From contig OU015532.1 of assembly GCA_907165065.1 (NCBI GenBank), positions 41,828,839 to 41,892,838 of the forward strand: 64,000 bases of DNA, in the 5' to 3' direction. The notes beneath the pieces are model-generated. The model ran no database searches and was not told where the DNA came from. It saw only the letters and a program-made list of their open reading frames with translations. This document shows, piece after piece, positions 15,816 through 29,238 of the stretch. Numbering within the stretch: position 1 is the stretch's first letter; each line of letters opens with the position of its first letter. The DNA is from Caprimulgus europaeus. Lineage: Eukaryota > Chordata > Aves > Caprimulgiformes > Caprimulgidae. The position numbers and the translations under genes were made by a program.

Positions 15816-18461
15816 TCTGGATGGAGCTCTGCCACTGGTCCTTACTGAACACAGGAAAACTGAACCAAAGAGGTTCTGCCGCTACCAGGGTTCTGCCAGA
15901 ACAGCAGTCTTGCTGGAAACTGAAATGTTGTTACCCAAGAAGTAAATGGAAAGCTCCTCACTATAGGAAAGTTGACTTACTGCCAGAGCCCAGACATTTG
16001 AGATATATCCAGGCTGTCCATTACCCAGAACAATTTTGTGGTAAATCAAACACCACTTTAGCAGATGGTGTGGCAGAAGGAAAGAAATCTTTCTTAACTT
16101 CCAAAACAACTGCAGTTTAAGTCTTCAGAAACTTCCATAGCTTGGCAATTTGAGAATTCTCTGCCCATCCTCCATTTCTCATAGGTCACTGATTGACATC
16201 AACAGTCATGAGAAAGGGACATCTGGAAAGACAACAATCTTTAGGTGAGCCTATCATCCAATTAGGTAGGACACAGAATTACCAGTTCCAAACAGGATGA
16301 ATATTTGGGAATACTTGAAACCCAAATACATCCACACTTCTCTACACAGAGACCAATAAATAGGCTCAGCCTAAAACAGAAACATAATTTGTTAAGGCAT
16401 AAACGTGTCACTGTGACCTGTGTATGACCTCAAATCCAAATGTACTATGACAAGGGCCAATCCATTTAAATCAGGTGTAGTTTCTGCATAACACCAAGAG
16501 AGACTGTGTTCTGGCAACGAGCCAGGAAATAACTTCAAGAAGCTCCTCTCCCCTGAGCCAACTCCAGGCACTTGGGGAGGAAGCTGAGCATGCGCCTTGT
16601 TTTATTTGCTAAGGTGGTGCAGACTGTTCCCCAGACACACACAGCTCTATCCTGCCTGCTCAGCAGCTCAGGGCCAGGCTCACCACCAGTTTAATGCCCC
16701 AGTGACTCAGAGGCCACAGGAGAATCTCCAGGCTGAACAGATAAAGAGAAATGAAGGAAATTTTAATGTTTATCATTTATTACACTTCCCCGTTCACCAC
16801 AAACCACTGTCATCAGACTGAAATTGCAAAATTGTCTTCTACTAACTGGTGAGAGACTCCTCTCTTCCTATCCCTAGCAGCCTGGCTTACTGAAGCCATG
16901 TTGAAAGCTTACCATGCTTTCAACATATCCTCCTGTGAAGGCCCCAGAAGCCCTATACCATGTAGCTTGGAGATTCTACCCAAAAGGAATATAACACTGT
17001 AACAGTGGAAGACTACCATGCTATAATTCTTTTTTCCTGTAAGAAATGATAGGAAGCACAACGGTAGAGTTAAAGTTGCTGTAAGAACCTACCAGTTATC
17101 CATTATGATTATGCTCCAGTTTGGTCACTATTCCATGAAAGTTTTGACAAACTGAAGGAAAGTTCAGGGACAAATAACAAATAACTTATACTTAGGCTGG
17201 AAAAACTGTGTTTGTTTATCCTAAGATGACCATGCATGGCAACTGTCTTCTAATACAGAAGTCTTCCTAACTATAAGAGCAGTCAATTGTTCTCCCTGCC
17301 CACTAGGAAGGACAAGAACAAATATCTTTAATTTGCAACAAAACCAAAACATTAAGGTGAGGTATCAGAAAAGGGTTTTCCAAGGGTATCAGGGAGTTTT
17401 CAAACAGGCTTGACAAATGCCTGTAAAATGGTGGTCTAGTTCTGTCACAGGGGACACCTGCCACCAAGACAGAACTGGGCTCATCCCAGTGTCAATGAGC
17501 TGCAATACCTGTAAAGGAGTTCTAGTCACAAGCACCAAGATGGTTCATCATCAGTGGTCCAAAGATATTTACGTCCTGCAGGACAGTGAAGAAAGTTACA
17601 TGATCCCTTTCTGTGCTTTTTAGCCATTTCCTAAAAAGTATTTAAACATTCATTGAAAAAATTAATTCCCTCCCACCAATACTTGTCTGGAAATCAGGAT
17701 TTCTGACATTATTGTAAGTGTGCATGTACATATGCACATATATATAAAGGGGTTAGTGACAGGTATATATTTTTTTAAATGCACCTACATAACTTTTTTC
17801 TGTCCTACCATGATAACTCAGCTTCTAACATCCTAAAATGTCAGATATTCATTTGCAAAAGATCTGAGCAAACTCCACTGCTTCTGTATGGGATCCAGCT
17901 CCAGACACGTGCCCTTTCTCTGCTCCAGTTCCCACAACTGCAGGCTGTAATAGCTCCACTTCAGAACATGGTTGACCAATTTGAGTAATTAATGCTTGTA
18001 AACTAAATTAGAGGCATTCAAATAAGGCAATCGGGTACTCAAATAAGCAGTAATATACTGTTAAGTGAAAAAGATTACTGAAGTCTAAATATATGTCATG
18101 TAAAAAACAGATCAGATATACACTGGTAACAGTTTCCCATCTGCTCTTCTAATCTACGACAAGACAGAGTCCAGTACTGTGTCTCTCCTCCCCTCCTTTG
18201 TCTTCTCCAAACTCACACCTCCATTTTCTTCTGAAGAAGCACAAGCAGTTACTGCTTCACTTACTAGGCATGTCACTGTTCAAACACGGCCCACCCTGTG
18301 CAATGGAATGCAAGTGTCAACACGCGATAGGGCTGTTATATAGCGAGGTGTGGTGTTTACCTAGGGGGAAAGCCACATCCTTCAGCAACCACTTTAATAA
18401 CTCTGAGCTTTAACATAGTAACTGTGAGATTATTTCAAACCACTGTGTTGAAAGGATTTAA

Positions 18462-18494
18462 ACATATATATATGTATATATGTATGTCTGTGTG

Positions 18495-18532
<38 letters not shown>

Positions 18533-18537
18533 CAAAC
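18462..18537. repeat. Compound (TA)n/(TG)n/(CA)n microsatellite
   Basis: Alternating purine-pyrimidine sequence runs from ATATATATATG through a TGTGTGTATATATATAT tract into CACACACACACACAC. This is a typical intronic compound dinucleotide repeat inside ITPKA intron 1, and it may be length-polymorphic. Confidence 0.93.
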
Positions 18538-20027
18538 AAAAAAAACCCCACACTCCTATTTGAGTTAGTGACAGGACAGATGAGACCAGTGTCCCAGGCA
18601 GGATGGGAGCCCACAAAAGGAATGTGGCAATGATGGAGAAATACAGAATTAAATGGACATGGGGACCCTGCACCTTCTCCCATAAGAGTGAGAGGGCCTT
18701 CAGGGTTATGAGATAGTTGTTTGTTTTTGGAGCAAACCTAAGATTAGAGAAATTCTTCCTGCCCCAAGTCAGCATAAGGAACTATGTAAGGAATCTGGAG
18801 AAAAGATGACTTCTCCCTTGAGCAAAACTACAGGATCAAAAGAGAATTTCTGTTAACAGAACAACAAAAGAAAGGCGAGTTCAATTCTTCCTCCATATCA
18901 GAAGCAGGTAGTCCCAGCAGACAAGGGATTATTTAAGATTTAATTTCCATAACGTAGCCTTAAGAAAGAAAGTCAGATTCAGACCTTACATAAGCAGCAG
19001 TGACTCAACGAAAGACTGAAACTGAAACAAGGCATCTGCCTTCCTCAAGAGTTGTGGGCGTTTGAACAATAGTGAATGTGTTGTACAAAGTATGTTTCCT
19101 CTGCCCTGAAGGTAAACAAATGTGTTTACCATCAAGATCCTGGAAGATCCCACCTTTTTAGAAACACAAACATCAATTGCCAATCATTAAGACATGAATA
19201 CATCTAAAAATAAAATAAAATAAACCATGTAGTTTATACATAGACCATTTATCTAACAGAACTTTTACTTCATAGTAAAAGAGACCAAAAAAACCCCATA
19301 AAACTTAAAAGAATTTCATACTGTCGGCTCCTAGCAACAGAACTGCAAGCCACACTCCGGTATCTTGCACAACCACCTACACCAGCCTCCTGAAATACAG
19401 AGCAAGCAGCAGCTTCTGTGCCAGATTGGACTTCGGTGGCAGAAGCCAAGAGTGACCAGTATCAATACACCAGGGCTCAGCAGGCAAAGAAAAGACAAAC
19501 ATTTGAAATGTCATTTGCAGGTGGTTTATGGCTTACGCTGCACACAGGGAGACAAGCCATGCAGAGAAGTTACTTCACAAGCCAAGACTGATTTTGCTGC
19601 CTTGTCTGCCCTTTTTCTTGAAGAACACAACGTAAAAAGAAAATTGGCAACTTGGCTACCTTCACCCTACAGCCATTCCCTCTCCCAGACAGAATTTCTA
19701 CCTACACAATCAGAAGACTGAAAAGGCAGACTGGGATCAAGACACATGACAACAGCAATGGGAGAGGACATATTTCTAGAGATAATGCAGAAAATCCCAA
19801 TGGATAAAAAGGGATGAAAAAAAAAAATCATTAGTTTTCTGTCTCTCCAGTTTTAATATTGGCAGGGGAAATCATGCTCAGGACATCAGTCAGCCCTATT
19901 GCTGGAAATAGGCTTGGAGTCTGTTGGCATAGTGATTAACAAGCACAGGGCTACTGGATAGCACAGGACTTCCTCCCTCCCTGGTCTCACTGCTGAAGGC
20001 AATCAGTCATGTGTTCTCTTTGATCTT

Positions 20028-20097
20028 CCTATAAACTTTAGGAAAACAAGTCCTAAAAACTCTTCTTCCTATAAACTTTAGTAAAACAAGTCATGAA
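20028..20097. repeat. Two-copy tandem duplication, about 36-38 bp unit
   Basis: CTTCCTATAAACTTTAGGAA followed by AACAAGTCCT is repeated almost exactly as CTTCCTATAAACTTTAGTAA followed by AACAAGTCAT. It is a local slippage or duplication event with few differences, so it is probably fairly recent. Confidence 0.85.
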
Positions 20098-23000
20098 AGT
20101 GTTACAAGGGCCTGATTACTGCCCAGATCAATACAGATCATTAGGACAGAGACATCTCCATAGATCTCTTCCTAATATATTCAAAGTATGTCTCCTTTAT
20201 TTTTCCCACTGAATGCTTATGGTAGCCATGGTGGCATCATGAGCAAGTGACAGGCAAAAGCACCTGGAAATCGGACCTTAAAATCCTCTCATAGGATTTT
20301 CAACAGAATGGCAGTATCTGTCCTGAAACATGTACCTCGGGATTTAATTGCTTACTCCTCCTGGGTTAGTACAAAGAAGGCAAAAAAGTTCCTTATCTAA
20401 ATTCCATAGAGCAAGACAATACAAACTGTATCCAATTAGCAGCCCCAAATTCTGACACTCAGCATTTTACACTGTGAGAAGTGGAAGCTGAAGCGTAGGA
20501 AGGTTTCCTAGTTTCTTCAGATTACATTCTCCTTCGAACAAAGCTGACCCTTGATGGAAGCAGCGCCTCTGTTCCTACAGAACGTGCATGGGTGGGAACG
20601 GCTGAGGAGGGAGCCCACAGCAAGCAGAGCTCATCATGATTAGAACATTCAGGTCAAATGCACTTAGCCAACAACCCACTCAAACCCCACAAAAGATAAC
20701 GAACAGCCAATCTGCATGCACCAAGACTGCTCAGAGAGGTTTTTATCCTTTCTATCACTGTATCACATAAACATACAGCAATGGAGAAAAACACACAGGC
20801 CACCTTTTAAGACTTGTTCTAGCACTGCCTCTTTCAGAAGATCAGGGTCTCAAACCCCAGATTTCCCATACAGCCACTAAACACCAATGCACAAGAAGTC
20901 CTTCTGTGTATCTCCTTCTCCTGAGAATTGCTCTAAGCTACTCACCTCAAAGAAGGGGAAAAACTGTTTGCTTCAGACTGAACAATTCCAACAAAACATC
21001 AGCTGTTTCCTAGGCTAGAAAAAGATACATAGTGATACCATTACAAAATCACTGATGAATCCTCTGAAAAGCTTTTTAACCTTGAATTTTGAGAAAGGAG
21101 CCTGAAATTTGGCAAGAGGAGAGTTTTCAAAGCAGGAGAAGGCCACAGAGCAGAAGTCAACCTGACCAAATCAGGCAATTTGTAAGGACCTCAAGTTCAT
21201 TTCCACTACTGAAACCTGTTCAGATGCAGAATTATGTTTGCACTGGATCTTTAATAATGTCTTAAATGCAAAACTAACTACTGAAAACTTAGAAATTCTC
21301 AGAATTGGAAGTTTTTGGTGCAAACTTAAGTCATCCTCTTTATGGCAATGCTTACCCTTTTCTGCAGAGCTTATGCTATAGTCTTTAATTATATAATAAC
21401 ATATTGTAGTTCCTATTCATTCAGTGTAAACAAACAATTCCTGACTCTATAAAAAGCAGCTTTTTTTTATTCTGTCCTCATTGGCTTTACCATTTTTACT
21501 TCACTTACTGGAAATCTACTGTAAACATAGTTACTGACTTGTGTGTGGTAGTTTTAAGACAACCATCACCGCAATAGTAGAGTGCTTTCTAAATTTTAAC
21601 GCATTTGTTTTCACAGTCTCTGTTACACAAACTGCTTTATTCATATCTTATAGGGAAAATACTGAAGGAAAGAGAGGTTAATATGAAAAGTACTCCCTCA
21701 TTTTGAAAGCCCAGTCTGAGGTGTCAATTTTTGCTTTTCCCAATACCTCGTATTTTACAATACCGTAGAGCAATGCTGTAGAACAGCTCCCATTAACTTT
21801 GGTTGCAGGTACAAATGCTCAGCATTTCTGTTAGTAAGACCCACACTCTCAAGTCAGTCAATAGAAGAATGAGAAAAACACAATTAGTGGCCACGGTGAA
21901 AGTCTGCCTAACGAACCTGCCTAGTCTCCCCCAGGAACACTGTGAGAGGCAAGCTGTTCTCCAGCATTCAGGAGTGTTAAATCGGGAAGTCAGCCTTCCT
22001 CTTCCTGTGATCTGCAGGATTTGCTGCTCACCTGTCTATGGAGAAACCCAGGTCCTGCACCACATGCCATCAGTCACTATGGAACTGTAACTTGGCCTTT
22101 GAGTTGATCAGAAATATAAAACAGCTGCTTATTAGTTGAGAGCATACGTTCTGCGCATCAAGTACTGTGCCTGCTTGTAATTAAAGACTGCAGAATATTA
22201 ATATACCCACCCTGCAGTCACTTTAGTTCTTTTATTTCATGTATTTTCAATCCTTGATTGAATGATTATTTCTTATTATAGTTGTCATGTTCTCCTCATG
22301 TGTTTCTTCTTGAGAATGTATCTTCCTTGGTTTTTAAAGCAATAGTCTGCTGCCCATTAAGTTTTGAACTTCTGTCTAGTCCTTCCCCTCACATTTCCAG
22401 TGGTGTCCCCAACCAGTCCCAACCACCCCCCTCCTGTTTGCCTGTACGTATCCTGTACCCGTCACAACGCTCTTACCTCCCTCATCTCCCGAGTTTTGCT
22501 CTTGACCAGCCAGCATCAGGATCACACAGCTTCCCGTTGGAGTGTGTCTGCCCGTAAGACTGGTCATTTGAAAGCACAAGAGAAGACCACTACCTGTGCC
22601 ACATGCTCAGGGGATCTTTGAAGACTTTCAGCAGAGATGGTGATTTCAGAGCATCTGAACAGGTTCCTGTAGTGGAAGGTGCTGACACATGGCAATGGCG
22701 TTTCATCCTCCCTTCCTTTCCCAAGTGCATGCTGCAGAGTGAGCCAGAGCTGGCTGGCCCGTTTATCATGCCCCTGCTAAAGAGGGCACTCAAAGCAGTG
22801 CTGTGCTTGGGGAGGCTCTTCAGGCCCAGTGAGAGATGGTCCTTTTGGATGGGGCAAACCTAGGTCACCAGAGCTGAGCCTCCTCACACTCACCTCCTGC
22901 CGTCTGAAGAAAGGGATGGCCGAACACACCCTTCACAGCTGAGCTCCATCAATCCCTTGTGTGCACTACATACAGACTTTGATGAGCACCAGCACTACAA

Positions 23001-23937
23001 AGGTCAGAAGGAGAAACCTACGTTTGATTCAGCACTCCACCACAGGAAGCAAAGAAAGCAGAGCACAGAAATGACATGCTGTCCATACTGAACATCACTG
23101 AGAAGAACCACTGCAGTGTTCTCAGTGATATGGAGCTGCTTGAAAAAAAGCTAAGACACAAAGAAAGCCATGTTCTCTGTAGCAGCCCAGGGTAGTGAAG
23201 GCAGCTATAGCTGAGACTGGATCATTTTAGGTCACGATGTGGCAGAGACCAGGGGACAGAATCAGTTACATTGACAATGACTGATGATTTCCTACCACCA
23301 CTGGGAACAAAGGCATTTCCTTTCTATGCAGCGTTCAATGTAATTTACCAAGAGATATTACCCTTATCAAACGAAAGTTGTATGGAGACTACAGCAATTT
23401 GTATTCTCCTCTGATACATCACAAGTGAGCCATGCCACTGCCACTAGCTTTCTTACTCACATAGTTCTACAACATCCCAGCTTCCTGTTAAACAGGTCAC
23501 CATTTGGTGGACTGATGAATCACACACACTTCAGTGCCAATTACACGCAGACATAACACGTATCCATACCTATTTTTTATCACCTGTAACCACACCTCTG
23601 TTATTGACGTGGCTCAAGTATGGACGAGGTCAGAAGGCTGAGGAAGAATAGCAGACTGAGGCTGAATGTGAATACAACAAAGGTGCTATCAGTGGGCTGG
23701 GGTAAACACTTTAAACAGTTTGCATTCTGTGCCACCTTACTTGGATATTTCAGCCTGTAGATAAGGAATGTCTCTGGATTCTGGGTTAATGCCAAGCTCC
23801 CACATAGCATCAGCTGTGTCATGCTTGCTATAGTCATCAACTGGCTCGGAGATTCTGTCCCGAGCTCTAAATCTGGATTGTGCCATGTCTGTGATACTGC
23901 TTCAAATGAGCTGCCAATTGGTCTTTGGCTAACTTCT

Positions 23938-24225
23938 CTCTAATGACCAAGGATAGAGCCAGGGAAAATGGCAGGAAGATGTGCCAGGGGAGGTTTAGGT
24001 TGGATATTAGGAAAAGGTTCTTCACCCAGAGTGTGGTGGGGCACTGGAATGGGCTCCCCAGGGAGGTGCTCACGGCACCAAGCCTGACAATATTCCAGCA
24101 GCATTTGGCCAAGGCCCTCAGCCACATGGTCTGAATCTTGAGATTGTCCTGTGCAGGGTCAGAAGTTGGACTGGATGATCCTTGTGGGTCCCTTCCAACT
24201 CACAACATGCTATGATTCTTCCCAA
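23938..24225 (+). mobile_element. CR1 LINE 3' fragment
   Basis: The plus strand carries the CR1 3' part: GTGCCAGGGGAGGTTTAGGT, TTCTTCACCCAGAGTGTGGT, GGGCACTGGAATGGGCTCCC, and near the end GGGTCCCTTCCAACTC and TATGATTCT. It is opposite in orientation to ITPKA's other intronic CR1 copies. Confidence 0.92.
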
Positions 24226-27200
24226 GCCTGCCAAGGAATAGGTTTGGTAACAGGTCTGATGGGTTCAGAGTAGGTCTCTATAGCATCGGTCTCACTCTTC
24301 CATATTTTGGAATGTAAAGGAAAATTCCACCCCTTGTGGGAAGCTCAGTGTTTATCAATACAAAACCCACCCAAATGCCTCTGGCTATGTGTTATCCCAG
24401 AAAGCATTCCCTCTTACTGACAGGAATGGAGCAGTTAAGCACTGGAAACAATACACCAGTGTGTTTGCTAGTCTGACACTGGATGAACAGGGAGCCTCTC
24501 CCCCTTCCCTATGCTTTTGCTCAGAATGAGCTGACAGAGACTAATATTGGTGGGTTTTTGTTTGTCTTTTTAAAATATTTTTCCCCAGGTATGCTATGCT
24601 GTGGACAGACAATGCCATCTTGCCCAACTTGAGAGCTTTTTAGAGGAAGCTCTGTTGGTTGAGAAGAGCACTTAAAAATGCAATCTAAACCTACACTAAG
24701 CAAGATCCAAATTAACATGGACTGACAAGCCAATTCTTTCTGCCTCAGCCCTCTTTCTCTGCAAAACTGCACTGACAGAGAAGGTAGAAGAGAGACAGAC
24801 AGTGACTCGACTGGTGCTGTACATAAGACAAGATCACTTTTTCCCTCCAAGATGTGCAAGGATAATATTACCTTTTCTGTTCTCACATTTTAGAGACAAT
24901 CACCACAAAATGGTGCATGATGCTCCTTAGTCCTTCTCTCAGTCACTGCTAAACAAAACAGCTATTTACCACATAAATATAATGTGCATTCTCAGCTTCC
25001 AGAAATAGGAGCTGTATTAAATTGTATCACACTGTGAGCATTTAATCAAACTGATTCATTTTAACACATTCCATTTACAATAAACCTTAGATGTGAGTTG
25101 AGAAATTGTTTAGTCTATGTTAACTACCATACATTTAATTTAAAAAAATGTTCACCATCATCAAATCAGTTGAATAGGGCAGAAGTGTCAGAACCCAAAA
25201 ATATACAGACTGGCAAAATTTCCAAACTGTTGTTCCAACCACTACCTTTATCCTTTGTGAGACTGGCCTGGGTTTTCACAAATAAATCTTCAACTCTGCT
25301 AAGTTGATGACAGACTGAGAAAAATCTGCTTAGGTATGCCCTCTTTAAATATGAGTGTATCACTCGATTATGAGGAGTCACTGTTACTTTCTTTCCCTAT
25401 GTAATAAGCATTATAAAGATGTTTGAACTGTGTCAGTGCACATACAGAGAAACTTCCATAACATACCTAATCTAACAGTTCTATAAGAAAAAAATTATAG
25501 CAGAGCTCTTTCAATTTTAAAGTTTATGCCCAAGCAACAACACGTCCTTTAACGTATAAAAAGTGAAAATTATCAGAGGGAAATTGATTCAAAAGAGAAG
25601 AATCTTGTAATCCTTAAGTCACCATTTCAGATATATCCAGGATCAGAAACTCTTACCAGTTAAGGCATTTAATTGCCTCTCTCTCAACTAATTTTGTAAG
25701 AGCTAACTCATTTCCTACTAGACAAGAACTCACATTACTAATAAACAGTCACCACTAGAACTGATGTTTCAATACACTCCACCACTTGAGTGCACAATGG
25801 AGAAGAAACCATCCTCAAACTGGGAGGAGGCTCTCAATTCAGAGTTTTCTCCCAATAACTGTGCAACGTTGAAACGTGGAACATACTCTACTGCTGTCCT
25901 CCTCATATTTGTTCAGTATGCAACATAAAGATTTCAGTATACAGGACTGTCATAAATCAGAGGGTTTTTTAGAACAATGACATGCATTCCATTAAAAGTA
26001 GTTCTTCCATGAGCAGCAACCTAACGAAGCCTGGTTTCTACTTGACTGGCGTCTACTGTCCTGCGCCTTATCAGAGTAACTACAGCTTGTCAGCTCTACA
26101 TAAGCTTGTTCCAAAACCCATCCAATCCGTCTCACATTTCCACATCCCCCCAGTTTCCTCACCTTCCTCCCCTGTCCCTCAGCTAGTGCCTTCCACATTC
26201 TCTAACCTCACCAGGCCACAGCACTGTCGGCTCCCTCCCATACTTTCCCCTAACTACCCTCAGGACAGGAGACACTACCTGCTGCGGCTGGCTCGAGCAG
26301 GTAAGCACCAACACACCAACCAGTGTGCACATGCCAGTTAAAAAGCAACACAGACAACAACTGTGGAACTCATCTTGCACCTTCTCCTCCTGAGAAGGAA
26401 AGATATGCATTTATTTTGATTTCCTCTCTTCCACCCAGAGGCTAAACTTTGTGGAACTTTAAAGAGCTTTTGAAGATCAACTTTGAGATGCCTATGCCAC
26501 TGCCAAATCTGGCTGAAATCTACTCAAGTTGTTAAAATGGAATTGATAGAGTGATTACACGAGCTTTCTTTCATTTGGAAAGTAGGCTAAAAACCCATTA
26601 ACAGTCATACTTATGTCATCCCTTCGTTCCCATTCTTCATTTAAAAATAACTATTCTACTGCATTAGCTTATGTAACCCACCCCTGAGCCAAAGTAATTG
26701 AAACTTTTGGTCTGTATTTATTGTGTGTGCCTCTCTACAGGTTTGTCCACTTTAAGGTGCTTGGTATTATGAAAAACAATGGCAAGAACATCAGTGAAAC
26801 CAAATAAACTTCACTAACGGCCCTGCCCCAAAGTTTCTGGACTGGTATCATTGCAAACAAGAACTGAACTGCTTTCTCTCTAACAAGCTGTCAGCCGTTC
26901 TCATGGTTACAGATCTAGGGATTCGGAATGACAGGTCACAGTTATAAGAACGAGTAGATTTATTTGGCATCTTTCTATCTAGTAAATAACATTCTCCTAT
27001 CAAGAGGAGAAGAGGCTGCTGTACATTATCATGCTGTTTATTCTCTGTGAAAACCACTTCTTGAAGTTGCTGTCCCAACAAAGAAGGTGCTAACCAGACT
27101 TACGTATGTCTTAAAATTGCTCACTCACAGAATAAAGACAAAAATATGTAACTCTTGCACTCTCACCATTACTATAAATGGACCACTGGTGCTTTCACTG

Positions 27201-29182
27201 CAAGATTCAACTGTGTGTATACACTTCCCAGATGGCGTGAAGCGAGGGTAGAAAAGTACGCTTCCCATTTAAACACAAGGGAAGGTAGGAATGTTAGCTA
27301 TTGTCACAGGGTAAAATCTTTTCTGTCAATGGGCTATTTAAAAAAGAACCAATATATTTTTATTAACTTAACTGCCAAGGTTTGTGAAGCTCCACTTATG
27401 GCATGATGCAAATTGCATTAGCACAGCTATGTGCAGTTTCACAGAACCACATGTCCAGCTAACAGGACAGCAGCAAAACGGGCTTCTCTCCGACTCTTCA
27501 CTGCTGGAGGGGTCTTCCTCCAGGAGAGCCAGGGCAGTCCAGTTTCCACAGCCCCAGTTAATTACCGCAAAATAAAATGCGGAAGTTGTGCCAAGGAACC
27601 TGAACACCACCCTGAGCTCCTCTCGAAGGTGGACATGCCTAGATGTGAGCAGTGTTCTGTGCCCACTGAGCCAGGCTGGGACTGTACTGCAGTCATCATC
27701 CGTTGGTCCCAGGGTACTCACTGCCCCCACACACCAGGGACACAGCCATGTACTGCACTCGGTAAGAAACAAAAACTAACGTTGTCATGATGTGCCAATT
27801 CAGAATACTCTGTGAAACGCTGAACCCAGTCACTCGTCCTCTTGGAGAACTGTTTGCCTAGGGAGCTACCAGGGAGAGCCGTTCTCCAAGGGGCACAGTC
27901 GGGACAGCATTCCCAGCCTCACCATCCCAGGATTACACATAACTCCAGGGTGGGAAGTCCTGTACACAGAGGAAAGGCTCTGGAATTTCCTGTCACACGG
28001 GCCTGCACAGGTAGCTTGAGAGCCCACAACATCATAAAGACCCAACGGGGTCTTGATTTCCACGTCAACAGTAGAGAGGCCTCCAGCCAAGAGGCCTGGG
28101 AGGGCTTTCTTCAGCTTAGGTCTCAAGTTCCTGGATCTGCAGATGGAAGCCTTGAAGCCCCGATAACAGGAACATTATCAGAACTTCTGCTCCCACAGTT
28201 GAAGATCTGGGCAAGTTTCCAAGGTCCCTGCTAGGCACTGGGGAGTCTGGTAGGCTTGACAGCCCAACAGTCCTCTGAGCACTGGTCTGAGCTTAGTTAT
28301 AAAGTGCCAGGCTCCAAATTAATTTCTAACATTTCCAAAGAAGAGTCTAAGGAAATTCCAATGCAAAGGAAATTTTAAAATGACACACAATTTCCCATGA
28401 ATTAGAGAACGCCAAGTTTGGCTTGCTTCCGATTTCAGTTTTGTTCAGAAAAGTCTATATCCTTTGTGTTCCACTCTGAGAACGAGCCTCCATCTATTAA
28501 AATACATACACTAAACCCAATAAATATTAACAAAACATGACAATTTAGCTCTAAATAGAATCTTCAAAATATAAAACTATCCCTTGGGTTATCCTAATAT
28601 TTCTAGTTATTTACACATGTATGTGCCTGCCTAGAACCCAGAGCCTTCTGTTCTAAATCACAGAAACTTATTTACCCTGCTCCAAGATTAATTAGTAGAA
28701 AGGACACATCCTGCAAAGCTGAACCCACAGAGGTTCAAAGCACAGGCTCCTACTCGGGCATACTACATACTCACTGCTTCACTAAAGAAAGGGTCTGCAA
28801 AGACTGGACAGCCAAGCGTAGGAATTGCTAGTATCCCAGCATTGTCCAGTACCAAAAGACACCAAACACAAGGACAAGCCTGTCCTGATCACCTCCAGGT
28901 ACCAGCAAGCCCATAGTGCAGCCACCTGAGATGAAGGGCAGCATGCCTGACCACAGGGAAACCAGCAGATTCCTGGGCTTTGAGCTCTCAGTGGGGAACG
29001 CAGCAAGGAAGGAAGGGATGAACTAACTACATGAGCATGCATTAAACAGATAAAATATCTGACCCATTTAATTTATTAGGCGGTGTCATAAAGTTGGTGA
29101 TAACTTAGTTCTGCTGTTTTAGAGTCCTAGGTACCAGTTCCAGCTCTAGTTTGTCAGCTTGCCACAGAAGTGATATGAGATG

Positions 29183-29238
29183 AAGAATGTCAGGCAGAAT
29201 GGAGGCTCATGAAGAACGTCAGGCAGAATGGAGCCTCT
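29183..29238. repeat. Two-copy tandem duplication, about 28-bp unit
   Basis: GAAGAATGTCAGGCAGAATGG and GAAGAACGTCAGGCAGAATGG lie adjacent to each other, separated by GGCTCAT-type spacer sequence. It is a small local duplication in intron 1. Confidence 0.75.
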
